Source of the DNA: JANRKH01 sp033763595
GTDB lineage: Bacteria > Pseudomonadota > Alphaproteobacteria > Rickettsiales > Rickettsiaceae
DNA: 64,000 nt
Reading direction: 5' to 3'
Assembly (NCBI GenBank): GCA_033763595.1
Contig: JANRKH010000018.1
Coordinates: 57,371 to 121,370, forward strand
Shown here: positions 28,776-38,553 of the stretch, piece by piece
How the letters are laid out: every line of letters begins with the position of its first letter
How positions within the stretch are numbered: position 1 is the first letter of the stretch
Program-made: the position numbers and the translations under genes
Notes under the pieces: generated by a model
Told to the model about the DNA's origin: nothing
What the model saw: the letters and a program-made list of their open reading frames with translations, nothing else
Database searches by the model: none

Positions 28776-30575
28776 TTATTTCTTAATTGCAGATTCTATA
28801 TTTTCTAAATCGAAAATGATTTTTACTTCAGCTCCTAACGGCTTCAAGTTTGATAATATAATATCACCCCCATGATCTTCTGTGATTTTTTTTGCGATGG
28901 CAAGACCAAGGCCGGTTCCTTTATTTGTTGTAGTGACGTATTCGTCAAACAATTTATGTATTAGATCTTTGGGAAAACCTACGCCATTATCCCTTACGAA
29001 TATCTCTAGGTCGTCTTTTGTTACATTAATGAATATAGACACTATTTTTTCCAGCTGCTGGCTATTTTCTAATGACTCCTCAGAATTTTTAAATAAGTTT
29101 ACGAAGAGCTGATACATTTGTGTCACATCGCACACGAAATTCAGAGAATCTATTTTAGACTCGAACTTGAATGTGATTTTATCATTAATAATTTGCCTTG
29201 ATTCTACAAAATCTCTTAGAAGACTAACTATATCAATCGAGACAAACTGGGGAGCTGGAAGCTTTGCAAACTCTGCAAACTCGGTTACTATTTTTTTAAT
29301 ATCATGAGTATGTTGTTTGATGATGGCCACATATTTTTTAAACTCAGTACTATTATTTAACTCTGGTAGAAATTTTTTTAATATTCTATCTGCGGCGAGT
29401 GAAATTGGCGTAAGTGGATTTTTAATTTCATGAGCCACTCTCCTTGCAACATCTGACCATGCCCTTGCTCGCTGCGCAAGAACCAAATCTTTTTGCTGTA
29501 TATCTATTTTTTTGATCATTCGATTAAATGCGTGAGTTAAAATTGCAAGCTCATCGCGCTTATCTTCTTCATCCTCAATTTGAACTGAAAGATCTCCGGC
29601 CTGCACTAATCTTGTTGCTTTTACTAATTGCCTTATTGGTTTTGTTATCCTATTTGCGAGTATAGCGCTCAAAATTGTCATGCATGCAAGAAGCGAGGAT
29701 ATGACCAGTCCAAAAGTTAGAGCAAAGTTTAACTTTAGGAGATTTTTACCTGCCATCATTTCTTTATACTTTGAGGCTGCTCCACTTGTTTGATTGACGT
29801 AGTTGATAAGCTCTTCATCGATTAACTTGCTGATAATTAAATATTTATCTCCATCAAGCTGCGTCTTAAGCATCATACTTATTTTACCTGCATCACCTTC
29901 AATCTCAACTATTTCCCCTGAAGATGCTTTATCGTATAAATATTTTGGCAAGGACCAGAAAGTGATTGCAAAACTTAAGTCAGTCTGAGCTAGAATCGTA
30001 TTTTTATGCCTATCATATATCAAAGCCTCTGTTATGCCCCGCATATCTGCCTGCGCGGTCAACACTTTATTTAGAAGAACCGGATTCTGAGCAAGCTCAA
30101 AATATAAATTATTTAGATCAGACGCTATTTCGATAGCTGATTTTTTTAGCTCTCTTTTATTCTCATCTATATATAAATTAGCTATTTTGACAGATTGATC
30201 TATTGCGCCAGAAATTTCTTTATCAAACCATCCTTCGATTGCGTAATAAAATAGAATTATTGAAAAAATAGAAATTAAAATAGTTGGAATTGCTCCTAGA
30301 ATGCTAAACATCATAATGAGTTTAGATTTTATGCTAAAAGTTACGTTCTCAGTTATCTCTTCAAACGAATGTTTTTTCGCAATTATAATTATTATCGCGC
30401 CAAGCAATAATAGATTTACCGCAAAAACCTTAAGTATAACTAGGCTACTTGAATGAATCCATGCAATATATGAACTGTAAAAGAAAGATAATGCATTTAT
30501 TGACACTAATATTACTATGAAGCTATTAGAGAATACTAATATTTTTAGCTTCTGTGAGAATTTGGAGTTTAACAT
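28776..30575 (-). CDS. ntrY: NtrY-type sensor histidine kinase
   Basis: About 599 residues, a membrane sensor that phosphorylates NtrX. Four hydrophobic segments fill the N-terminal 300 residues with a periplasmic loop, then a HAMP linker (ANRITKPIRQLVKATRLVQA), the H-box with the phospho-histidine in RRVAHEIKNPLTPI, the N-box (LFKNSEESL), and G-boxes RDNGVGFP and GTGLGLAIAKKI. ATG at 30575 is chosen over a TTG 6 nt upstream. It follows ccmE by about 22 nt, an arrangement suggesting joint transcription. Confidence 0.94.
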   Translation of the reverse strand: MLNSKFSQKLKILVFSNSFIVILVSINALSFFYSSYIAWIHSSSLVILKVFAVNLLLLGAIIIIIAKKHSFEEITENVTFSIKSKLIMMFSILGAIPTILISIFSIILFYYAIEGWFDKEISGAIDQSVKIANLYIDENKRELKKSAIEIASDLNNLYFELAQNPVLLNKVLTAQADMRGITEALIYDRHKNTILAQTDLSFAITFWSLPKYLYDKASSGEIVEIEGDAGKISMMLKTQLDGDKYLIISKLIDEELINYVNQTSGAASKYKEMMAGKNLLKLNFALTFGLVISSLLACMTILSAILANRITKPIRQLVKATRLVQAGDLSVQIEDEEDKRDELAILTHAFNRMIKKIDIQQKDLVLAQRARAWSDVARRVAHEIKNPLTPISLAADRILKKFLPELNNSTEFKKYVAIIKQHTHDIKKIVTEFAEFAKLPAPQFVSIDIVSLLRDFVESRQIINDKITFKFESKIDSLNFVCDVTQMYQLFVNLFKNSEESLENSQQLEKIVSIFINVTKDDLEIFVRDNGVGFPKDLIHKLFDEYVTTTNKGTGLGLAIAKKITEDHGGDIILSNLKPLGAEVKIIFDLENIESAIKK

Positions 30576-30597
30576 AATCAATTTTAATATAAATTTA

Positions 30598-31002
30598 CTA
30601 TCTTATTTTTTTGGGTTTATATCTCTCGTCATGTTTTGCAAGTATATATTTTGCGTCTAATGATTTTGTAAATTTATCAAACACTCCAGCAGCAACTACG
30701 CCCTGACCCTCCCTAAAAATCAACGGCACCGGCCCTTGATAAAAGACTTTGATACTATTTTTTTTGTCGGTAACTTCAAACTCTATTTTGTCTATTGATA
30801 TTTTCACTAGAGTTCCTTCCTTTACGTAACCACCAAGCCTTATTTCCTTATTGTAATCTACTTGCTTTGTTATTAGATCGGTTGGAGTTAAAAAAAAAGA
30901 TATATTATCTGAAAGATTATAGAGTATTAGCCCTATCCCAAAGCTTATAGAAGCAATAAATAATAGCCAAAAATATAATCTTTTTTTAGTCTTTAGATGC
31001 AC
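30598..31002 (-). CDS. ccmE: Cytochrome c maturation haem chaperone CcmE
   Basis: 134 residues: an N-terminal membrane anchor (LYFWLLFIASISFGIGLILY), an OB-fold with VKISIDKIEFEVTD and PVPLIFREGQGVVAAGVFD, and the haem-attachment segment LAKHDERYKP with the covalently modified histidine and nearby tyrosine. It carries haem to c-type cytochromes such as the cytochrome c1 encoded at 7792-8544. Other ccm genes are outside the window. First gene of a run with ntrYX. Confidence 0.95.
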   Translation of the reverse strand: MHLKTKKRLYFWLLFIASISFGIGLILYNLSDNISFFLTPTDLITKQVDYNKEIRLGGYVKEGTLVKISIDKIEFEVTDKKNSIKVFYQGPVPLIFREGQGVVAAGVFDKFTKSLDAKYILAKHDERYKPKKIR

Positions 31003-31216
31003 TTTTTTTGCTTATGTTAATTATACATAGATCCTTGATTATTGAGCATTTTTACACAAATTATTTAGATAATGTAGCATAATACTTTATCCGTATTTTT
31101 TTAATGGCAAAAATATCACTGTAGAAATTATAAATAATCATAATATACGTTATTATTAAGTTAAAATGTATTAATTGATCTATAATTACTTTACAACCAA
31201 AAAAAAGAGGATATAT

Positions 31217-31459
31217 ATGCAAAAATTTAACAAAATAGCTTTAACCTTAATCGGATCATTCTTTTTAACTACAGAAGTCCTATTTAGTCAAATTGCAAAT
31301 GCAAATAAATTCGAGTCCTGCGATGTTGCAGTCGGATCAAAACCAATTAAATTCCCGCCAAAGAAACGTATAGATCGAGATCAAGATGACGATCGTGCAC
31401 GCCCAAATCCTATGGATGGACCTAAAGGTGGAGCCAGAAACCCTGCAAGAACTAGGTAA
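31217..31459 (+). CDS. Small exported protein, unrecognised
   Basis: 80 residues from an ATG with AGAGG 6 nt upstream (31206-31210); earlier in-frame codons lack a ribosome site. Residues 1-30 form a clear signal peptide (KIALTLIGSFFLTTEVLFSQ, then IANANK with an ANA cleavage site). The mature part is about 50 residues and ends in a basic, Pro/Asp/Arg-rich tail (PKKRIDRDQDDDRARPNP) with one cysteine. Monocistronic and divergent from ccmE. Function unknown. Confidence 0.65.
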   Translation: MQKFNKIALTLIGSFFLTTEVLFSQIANANKFESCDVAVGSKPIKFPPKKRIDRDQDDDRARPNPMDGPKGGARNPARTR

Positions 31460-31537
31460 ATCTAGCACATAATAATAAAACTTCCTTCATAACCTGTAAA
31501 TAGAGCCTAGGAATTTTCAGGTTATGCTGGGAGATCT

Positions 31538-31682
31538 AATACCAAGTCTCTAGAATTAAACTCTTCAAATGAATTTTAGGGCTTCCTTTAGTAAGCCCAT
31601 ATAAATACGTGCGTGCAGGCGAGCCAACCCAAATTCGTATTGATCAATTAGTTTGATCATTGAAAAATGGGATTTGGTATAA
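31538..31682. mobile_element. MITE-like element, family 1 variant (145 bp)
   Basis: Ends TAATACCAAGTCTCTAGAAT and AAAAATGGGATTTGGTATAA are inverted copies. The core differs from other copies (TTAGGGCTTCCTTTAGTAAG and CGTGCGTGCAGGCGAGCC) but matches parts of 15386-15490. It ends 3 nt before the stop codon of the minus-strand fatty-acid oxidation gene. Confidence 0.7.
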
Positions 31683-31685
31683 TTC

Positions 31686-33776
31686 TCACCCTAGAGCAGA
31701 CTCAATCTTTGATATAGTAAGACTTGTACTTAGTAGGTCGCAAAAAATCTTTCTTTCTATAGTTAAAATCAACTCCTCTCCGGGAACTCTGGTTGCAAGA
31801 CTCTTGATTATTGTAGAAGCTATTTCTTTCTGTTCGTTTGAGAAATCAGACATATTAACATCATTCAAATCTATTCTAGTTTTTAGAATTTTTGCAGTTT
31901 TTTTTGCGAATTTATTCTTTAGCGCATATTCAAGAATCTCGTTTTTATTTGCAAAAATCTTGACGTTCCCAAGATTCATGTTGATAGCAAAATCCAGCGC
32001 CGATGAAGATTTAAAGGCGCGCATTATATTTCTAAAGCGTTTATTCAAAACAGACTGATCACCAGGCAACATTATCATTTCTTTTAGGCCTCCAAAACTT
32101 GGCACAAGATTTAAAGATGCTTCTACGAGCCCTGCTTTTAGCTCCTGGTCTGCTAGAATATAATCAGAATGAAGTAGCAGTTCACACCCTCCTCCAAGGG
32201 CAATACCTTTAGCGCATGAAATAACAGGAACGCCAGTGTATTTCAGTGCCAAATTAGCCCTTTGACCTAGCGCAAGATATTCGTTTACTGCATTATAGTC
32301 ATTATTTTTCGCAAGTCCGAGTAAAAGTTTCAAATCGGCACCTGCTGAGAAATAATCCTCATCTGAGTATATTATTAAGTCAGCACTAGATTTTTCCGCA
32401 ATTTTGACTATTTTAAGAATATCCTCAAATACTTGATTCGTTAATACATGCAATTTTGTGGTTATCTCAAGGCAGAGTTTATTCTTTTCTAGTTGCCACA
32501 GTCTTGAAGCGCCTGATTCATAAACCGGCTGTAAATTTTTGTCATGAATAATTTTTGCGAGAGAATTAGTTTTGGTACTAAGTCGGTATTTGTCAATTTG
32601 AGCGGGCATTTTCGATTGAAGATTCGAAGGAACAAGATTGCTATATAACTTCATCATTTCATAGGGTCCAATTTTCCATCCGAATCCAAGCTTCATGGCT
32701 CTATCTATGTCATGAAAATCGACGCATATTTCCGTTTGTACACTCAAAACATATGCAAAAAATCTTCCTAAAATTTCTTGCAAGAATTGTGCAATATTTG
32801 TGCGCGACTCGAAAAACTCCTTGGTGTTTTGTGCTTCAGTTTTGCTTTCGTAGATGTGCTCATATTCGAAACTTTTAAGATTTAGGGCGTATTTTTTCTT
32901 ATCCCTCCCTTTATATTCGAGTTTATAGAAACCACCTTTGCCCTTTCTACCAGTATAACCGTCATTAATCAGCTTATTAAGTAAAGCTTGCGAAACCGAA
33001 ACTTTATTAAAGTCATCTTCTTTATTTAAGCTAGATCTTAAGGATTTTGAAATTAAAACCATAACATCAAGACCTATAAGATCATATAATCCAAAAATTC
33101 CTGTGCTAGGAAAGCCGATAAATTTATTAAAAGCCTGATCGATATCTGTTATTGACAAGTTATTCCGTTCTGCTTCAAGCAAAGTGAGTTCCATTAAATA
33201 ACATCCAAGCCTATTCGCAATAAATCCAGGGGAGTCATGACATACAACAACTTCCCTACCTATTGCTTTTGTAAGAAATTTCGACAAATTATTTTTTTGA
33301 GCGTCGCTAATTGCGCCTGGAATAAACTCAAGCAATCTTAAGTGACGTGGCGGATTGAAAAAATGACAAATAACTATTTTTTTTGCGAGTGTCTCGCTGA
33401 GATTTGAAGTTAATTCCTTCAGTGAAAATGTTGAAGTATTAGATGCTATAATCGCATCGTCTTTTATAAACTTGGCAAGTTTTTTGAATAATTCTTGTTT
33501 TACTTCGATTTTTTCTATAATAGCTTCAATAATTAAGTTACATTCAGATAGTTTTGCCATATCCTGCGTTAATGACACAGGCTTTATGTATTCTAGAACA
33601 GAATGATGCACAAGCTGACTATTACCTATATCAGTAAGTTTATCTTTTGCGTCTTTTGCGATAAGTACGCCCTCTTTTTCAAGGTCAAATAGATAAACCT
33701 CTATCTCGGCATTTGCAAAACAAGCCGCTATACCTGTACCCATTATGCCAGCTCCAATTACTGCTATTTTTTTCAT
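31686..33776 (-). CDS. 3-hydroxyacyl-CoA dehydrogenase / enoyl-CoA hydratase-like fusion
   Basis: 696 residues. The N-terminal NAD-binding domain begins IAVIGAGIMGTGIAACFANA. The catalytic region includes the conserved histidine in VICHFFNPPRHLRLLE and the SPGFIANRLG helix linker, then a second helical domain with DIDRAMKLGFGWKIGPYEM. The C-terminal third is a crotonase domain (YFSAGADLKLLLGLA; SCAKGIALGGGCELLLHSDY). The domain order, dehydrogenase first, matches the alphaproteobacterial type rather than FadB. It acts in beta-oxidation. A repeat element abuts its 3' end. Partner thiolase not seen. Confidence 0.9.
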   Translation of the reverse strand: MKKIAVIGAGIMGTGIAACFANAEIEVYLFDLEKEGVLIAKDAKDKLTDIGNSQLVHHSVLEYIKPVSLTQDMAKLSECNLIIEAIIEKIEVKQELFKKLAKFIKDDAIIASNTSTFSLKELTSNLSETLAKKIVICHFFNPPRHLRLLEFIPGAISDAQKNNLSKFLTKAIGREVVVCHDSPGFIANRLGCYLMELTLLEAERNNLSITDIDQAFNKFIGFPSTGIFGLYDLIGLDVMVLISKSLRSSLNKEDDFNKVSVSQALLNKLINDGYTGRKGKGGFYKLEYKGRDKKKYALNLKSFEYEHIYESKTEAQNTKEFFESRTNIAQFLQEILGRFFAYVLSVQTEICVDFHDIDRAMKLGFGWKIGPYEMMKLYSNLVPSNLQSKMPAQIDKYRLSTKTNSLAKIIHDKNLQPVYESGASRLWQLEKNKLCLEITTKLHVLTNQVFEDILKIVKIAEKSSADLIIYSDEDYFSAGADLKLLLGLAKNNDYNAVNEYLALGQRANLALKYTGVPVISCAKGIALGGGCELLLHSDYILADQELKAGLVEASLNLVPSFGGLKEMIMLPGDQSVLNKRFRNIMRAFKSSSALDFAINMNLGNVKIFANKNEILEYALKNKFAKKTAKILKTRIDLNDVNMSDFSNEQKEIASTIIKSLATRVPGEELILTIERKIFCDLLSTSLTISKIESALG

Positions 33777-33970
33777 GTAAAATAATAGTTTGTTATCATT
33801 TTAGGATCGGTGCCACAAAGCACTAATCGTTTTTGATTTATGTTAGAAGCTGGGTATTTTTAATGCAAAGATAGAGAATAATTTTTAGTACAAATTTTGC
33901 GCAATGAGGATTTTGTAACGCATAATTTTGACCAAGAGGAGATGTAGGGTTTTTTATCAAGAATTTAGGC

Positions 33971-34078
33971 AATACCAAATCCCATTTTTAATACTACTGT
34001 GTCGCTCGTCGCTCACCTAACACCAGAGTAGGCTTCGCTTCTCGCTCCTAGTATTATTTAATCTGGGATCTGGTATAA
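33971..34078. mobile_element. MITE-like element, family 1, overlapping waaA 3' end
   Basis: 108 bp: AATACCAAATCCCATTTTTA at the left, core CGCTCGTCGCTCACCTAACA...GAGTAGGCTTCGC...CTCCTAGTATTATTTAA, and right end CTGGGATCTGGTATAA. The last 25 bases lie inside the waaA reading frame and provide its stop codon and the seven residues before it. Confidence 0.8.
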
Positions 34079-35334
34079 TCTATGAACTCAGATAAATATA
34101 TCGCACCAATTTTATTGTTATTTTGAATAATATGAATGGCATTTGCTGTAAGTTTCTTTATTTCTATTACCCCTTCATTTGATAAAAGCTTGCTTAACAC
34201 ATCAAATAACTCCTTCTCATCTTTGATTTGGATCGCGGCTTTTTGAGCAAGAAATTGCTCTGCTAGCTCGGCAAAATTAGACACATCAGGCCCGAAGATT
34301 ATTGGAGATTCAAAAGCAGCTGGCTCTAGAAAATTATGGCAGCCATGCTTAAAACTGCCGCCCATAAAAGTTATGGGCTTAATGGCAAAAATATTACTCA
34401 TTTCGCCAAGCGTATCTAAAATAAAAATATCTGTATTATCTTTAATTTGTTCGTTTTTTGATCTTACTTTAACGTTAAAGTAGCCTAATTCCTTATTATT
34501 TATAATATTGCCAAGTCTTCCTGGGTGCCTTGGAGCTATGATCAAAACCAAATCATTGCGAGCATTCTGCATGCGTAACTTTTTAAATAGATTTATAATC
34601 ATCTCCTCTTCGCCTTCATGAGTAGAAGCAGCAAAAATAACCTTTTTGCCAATAGTAGCGAGCTTTAGCTCATTCAAAAAGACGTGATCAAGATCTACTT
34701 CATTTTGGTGAAATTTAAGATTTCCTAGTAATTTCACATTTTTAAATCCTAGATCGATATAATGATTATAATCTATGTGCTCGCGTGCCAATATCTTTTC
34801 AAAACTATTTGCAAGAAATTTTGTCAGCCATGTAAAACTGGCCCATTTTTTATAAGATCTTTCGGACATTCTTGCATTTGCGATAATTAACTTGGTTGTC
34901 TTTGATGCTTCTACAATCAAATTGGGCCATATCTCAGATTCAATAAAAATGCCTAGGCGAGGTCTCCAGAAGTTTATGAATTGTTTGACAGTAAAATAAT
35001 TATCTATTGGAACATATTGGTGGATAATATTTTTTTTGCCTGAGATCTTTGCTGCAATAAACTGTCCTGACGTGACCGTGCCTGATGTTATCATAAAGTT
35101 TAGATCCTTGATTCTAGTTTCAATCAAGCTAATTATCGTTAGAGCAATTTTAGACTCCCCGACACTCGCTGCATGAAGCCACACTAGATTCGGCAGTTTT
35201 GCACGACTAGCAATTCCAAATTTTTCTCCAATCCTAATATAATCCTCTTTTTTTTGTATGATCCTTATTATGAGAATAATGATCTGAGGTACAAGACATA
35301 CCAAACTCAAAAGCAACAGAATTATTTGCATCAT
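34054..35334 (-). CDS. waaA: 3-deoxy-D-manno-octulosonic acid (Kdo) transferase
   Basis: 426 residues, inner-membrane glycosyltransferase adding Kdo to lipid IVA. An N-terminal anchor helix is followed by LVWLHAASVGESKIA with the catalytic glutamate, ESEIWPNLI, and the GT-B nucleotide-binding half with GPDVSNFAELAEQFL. The final residues YTRSQIK and the stop codon are encoded by a family-1 repeat, so the native C-terminus has been replaced or extended. It starts 1 nt after the upstream aminotransferase gene and is probably cotranscribed with it. Indicates Kdo-containing lipid A. Confidence 0.94.
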   Translation of the reverse strand: MMQIILLLLSLVCLVPQIIILIIRIIQKKEDYIRIGEKFGIASRAKLPNLVWLHAASVGESKIALTIISLIETRIKDLNFMITSGTVTSGQFIAAKISGKKNIIHQYVPIDNYFTVKQFINFWRPRLGIFIESEIWPNLIVEASKTTKLIIANARMSERSYKKWASFTWLTKFLANSFEKILAREHIDYNHYIDLGFKNVKLLGNLKFHQNEVDLDHVFLNELKLATIGKKVIFAASTHEGEEEMIINLFKKLRMQNARNDLVLIIAPRHPGRLGNIINNKELGYFNVKVRSKNEQIKDNTDIFILDTLGEMSNIFAIKPITFMGGSFKHGCHNFLEPAAFESPIIFGPDVSNFAELAEQFLAQKAAIQIKDEKELFDVLSKLLSNEGVIEIKKLTANAIHIIQNNNKIGAIYLSEFIDYTRSQIK

Positions 35335-35335
35335 T

Positions 35336-36547
35336 TTACCTATTATATGTTAAAGATAGGCAAAAATCCTTGATCCTAGAACAAGCTTCACGTAGCTCAT
35401 TATTTGAAATTGCCGTAGAAATTCTGAAATGATTTTTTAGCCCAAATGCAGACCCAGGAACCACTGCAACTCCAACCTCATCAAGCAAAGCATCGGCAAA
35501 ATCTGTGCAATTATTGATTATTTTTCCCGTTTTAGTAGTCCTACCCATAAGTTTTGCGATTGAAGGAAAAATGTAAAAAGCTCCATCTGGCCTATATATT
35601 TCCATATCAACTACTGAGGAGAGTGTTTTAAGTGCAAGATCAAGCCTTTTGCTAAATGCCGCAGAAGAATTATTAATATATGATTGATCGCCGGTAAGAG
35701 CTTCAAGAGCTGCATATTGCGATATTGAACAAGGGTTTGAGGTTGATTGCGACTGAATAATATTCATTGCTTTGATGATTGATGCATCCCCTGCCCCATA
35801 ACCTATCCTCCAGCCAGTCATTGAGTAACTTTTAGATACTCCATTTGCAATAAATACGCGCTCTTTTAGTTGCGGTACTGCTGTTGCAATATTGTAGAAT
35901 ATCGTTTCATCAAACATAATTTTCTCGTAAATATCATCTGATAAAATATTAACGTGGCTATTTTGATTTAAAACTTCAGCAATAGCGCTTAATTCAGCTT
36001 TCGTGTAGCACGCACCACTCGGATTTGATGGAGAGTTGATTATAAGCCATTTTGTTTTGGGCGTTATAGACCTTGCAAGACTATGCGGGGTTAATTTATA
36101 TCCTGTATCTATGTTACACTCGACTACTACAGGAGTTCCTCCTGCGATCAAAACCATATCTGGATAAGATACCCAGTAAGGAGCGGGTATGATAACTTCA
36201 TCTCCATCATTTAAAGTGGCCATAAATAAATTATACAAAACTTGCTTACAACCAGAGCTAACTATGACCTCGTTTCTATCATATGCAAGCTTATTATCTT
36301 TCATAAATTTTGCAATGATAGCATCTTTTAACTGGTGAATACCATCTACCTTGGTATATTTAGTATATCCTTTGTTGATTGCACTAATCGCAGCAAATTT
36401 GATATTGCTTGGCGTATCAAAATCTGGCTCCCCAACAGTAAGAGATATTATATCCTTACCCTGTTCTTTTAAGGCATTAGCTTTTTCTGTAAGAAAAAGA
36501 GTGGGAGATTGTCTAATTTTTGCTGATTTAGTAGATAATGATACCAT
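35336..36547 (-). CDS. aspC: Aspartate aminotransferase (class I, PLP)
   Basis: 403 residues of the alphaproteobacterial AspC/AatA subgroup: N-terminal LTVGEPDFDTP, INSPSNPSGACY (cofactor-binding region), and the PLP-lysine motif SKSYSMTGWRIGY. It transfers amino groups between aspartate and oxaloacetate, and possibly prephenate in this subgroup. Operon with waaA (1-nt gap). No upstream partner. Confidence 0.93.
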   Translation of the reverse strand: MVSLSTKSAKIRQSPTLFLTEKANALKEQGKDIISLTVGEPDFDTPSNIKFAAISAINKGYTKYTKVDGIHQLKDAIIAKFMKDNKLAYDRNEVIVSSGCKQVLYNLFMATLNDGDEVIIPAPYWVSYPDMVLIAGGTPVVVECNIDTGYKLTPHSLARSITPKTKWLIINSPSNPSGACYTKAELSAIAEVLNQNSHVNILSDDIYEKIMFDETIFYNIATAVPQLKERVFIANGVSKSYSMTGWRIGYGAGDASIIKAMNIIQSQSTSNPCSISQYAALEALTGDQSYINNSSAAFSKRLDLALKTLSSVVDMEIYRPDGAFYIFPSIAKLMGRTTKTGKIINNCTDFADALLDEVGVAVVPGSAFGLKNHFRISTAISNNELREACSRIKDFCLSLTYNR

Positions 36548-36653
36548 TTTTTTATTTTTTTGATTGAATATTTTGAAATTATCTGATCATATTGCTCTTA
36601 TTGCAGTACGGGCATTATACCATTACGACAATACAAGTAAATAATATTTATAA

Positions 36654-37655
36654 ATGCGCATATTTTCACCAATCAAAGATAATATTTTTTTGCAGGTAAA
36701 GTTAATAAAACACACAGCTTTGCTCTTTAAAAATGCGCTGTCTACTATAATTTCATCTCTACATGATTTACTTTATCACTTCACTATATTAAAAGCGGCA
36801 AATATTTCTTTGGGTAAATTTCATTTGAGGAAAGGAAATACTAACGAAGCTATAAGAAGGTTTAAGATTATCGATAAGATATTTTTTCCTAACGACCCGG
36901 AGAATTTATATTTTTTATCCTGGGCATACATTAAAAAACGAGAATATGGCAATGCGCTTAAATTATTAGAAAATAATCAATATGACCAACTTGGGGTTGC
37001 AGACTATATTTCTAATATTAGCAGTTATAATTCCATCCCTAAAGACATACGCGAGGAATATGAAATGATTTTCGGAGGGTTAGATGGATGTTCAAAACCC
37101 CAGCATATAAAAAATTTACTAAAAAAAACAGCATCTGCTATTCTACCTTTTGTTCCAGTGAAAAGCTTTGACGCGACCAAAGCCACATACAAAGTTCTTG
37201 AAATATCATCAAATCCTGATTGGCTAGAATCTATAAAAAAATTTTTCCCAAGTAAAACTAGATTTGATACTGTTAATTTTCTTGAAAGAATAGACGAAGA
37301 GGTAAAGATTCTAAATAAAAGAAAAAAATTCTATACAAATATCATATCATCAGATAATTTCCCTAAGTCAGCTATTGATGAAAAATACAATGCAATAATA
37401 TCAGTATGTAGCCTTACAACCTCAGCTAATCTCGATGAAACAATGACAAAGGCAAAAAAATTGCTTGATGATAACGGATTTTTTGCTCTTGTCCTTCCGG
37501 GGTCAAACTTTGTAAGACTAGAGCCATCGATGAACCAATTCTCTTATAGCAAAGAGTTTATTGAACAAAGTTTAAAGGCTGCAAATTTGAATATTATTTA
37601 CACTAACTCTATTAAACTTGATAAATCAGAATATTTTATAATAGTATCGCAATGA
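36654..37655 (+). CDS. TPR plus methyltransferase-like protein
   Basis: 333 residues. Residues about 55-110 form TPR-like helices (LGKFHLRKGNTNEAIRRFKI; YFLSWAYIKKREYGNALKLL). The C-terminal half resembles a degraded Rossmann methyltransferase: ATYKVLEISSNPDWLESIKK has VLEIS where SAM enzymes have VLDIGCG, and KKLLDDNGFFALVLPG matches the later LKPGG strand. No complete SAM-binding glycine loop, so activity is doubtful. It overlaps the next gene by 4 nt (ATGA), so the pair is coupled. Confidence 0.7.
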   Translation: MRIFSPIKDNIFLQVKLIKHTALLFKNALSTIISSLHDLLYHFTILKAANISLGKFHLRKGNTNEAIRRFKIIDKIFFPNDPENLYFLSWAYIKKREYGNALKLLENNQYDQLGVADYISNISSYNSIPKDIREEYEMIFGGLDGCSKPQHIKNLLKKTASAILPFVPVKSFDATKATYKVLEISSNPDWLESIKKFFPSKTRFDTVNFLERIDEEVKILNKRKKFYTNIISSDNFPKSAIDEKYNAIISVCSLTTSANLDETMTKAKKLLDDNGFFALVLPGSNFVRLEPSMNQFSYSKEFIEQSLKAANLNIIYTNSIKLDKSEYFIIVSQ

Positions 37656-38404
37656 AAAAAATCACTCTACTTCTGCTCATAACTTTATTCAGTCAGGCTA
37701 TTTATGCAAAAGAAAGTAATTATTACTTTCATTATAGTCTTGATCAAGAAAATCAGACAGATTGCAGCGACCTAGAAGATCCATTCGAAAAGGTAAATAG
37801 GAGAATTTTTTATTTTAATTCCGCAATTGATCGTATTTTTTTGAAGCCTATAGCCTCTGTATACGGAAGAGTCTTGAGTGATTTTAGCAAAAATAGAATA
37901 GGTGATTTTACTGATAATATCAAGGAACCGCTAACAACGGTCAATTTTATCCTACAATTGAACGTACAAAATAGCTTTAAAAGCTTTTGGAAATTTCTCA
38001 TCAATTCTACATTTGGCCTTGGTGGAACTTTTGATTTATCGCACAGATTCAAATTTAAACATAAGCCACAAACTTTTGGCAGCACACTTGCAACTTACGG
38101 AGTAGGCCCGGGTCCATACATTGTTCTTCCGATTTTTGGCAGTACAAACATGAGAGATATGTGGGATATACCAACAGACCATTTTTTAAATCCTCTAATG
38201 CATAAAATGACAAATCCCCAGCAGATTGGATATTCCACGCTCAGAGTGATTCACAAGAGAAACGAGGTAATGCCATTTACGAATTATATTGAAACAGCTT
38301 CTACAGATCCATATGTTGCAGTGAGAACTGCTCTGCAGCAACGTAGGGAAGAGGAAGTGAAGTATCCTAACGGTTATAAGTGCGGCATAAGGCATAAGCA
38401 CTAG
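37652..38404 (+). CDS. mlaA: MlaA (VacJ) family outer-membrane lipid asymmetry protein
   Basis: 250 residues with the MlaA core: DPFEKVNRRIFYFNSAIDR, TVNFILQLNVQNSFKSFWKF, INSTFGLGGTFDLS and FGSTLATYGVGPGPYIVLP. In the Mla system it removes misplaced phospholipids from the outer leaflet. The signal peptide (KKITLLLLITLFSQAIYA) ends in an ordinary Ala-X-Ala-like site and lacks the lipobox cysteine usual in Gram-negative homologues. Coupled to the upstream TPR/methyltransferase-like gene. Confidence 0.93.
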   Translation: MKKITLLLLITLFSQAIYAKESNYYFHYSLDQENQTDCSDLEDPFEKVNRRIFYFNSAIDRIFLKPIASVYGRVLSDFSKNRIGDFTDNIKEPLTTVNFILQLNVQNSFKSFWKFLINSTFGLGGTFDLSHRFKFKHKPQTFGSTLATYGVGPGPYIVLPIFGSTNMRDMWDIPTDHFLNPLMHKMTNPQQIGYSTLRVIHKRNEVMPFTNYIETASTDPYVAVRTALQQRREEEVKYPNGYKCGIRHKH

Positions 38405-38553
38405 GACTAAGTTCGATTATTGCAATAATCACCAAATACTCGATGTTAACAATAATATCTAAAGTCATATTTATTTATATAGAAATTAACGAATTATATT
38501 TATAATAAAATCCAAATCTTCTAAAATGTGATAAACACTTACTACATTGATAA

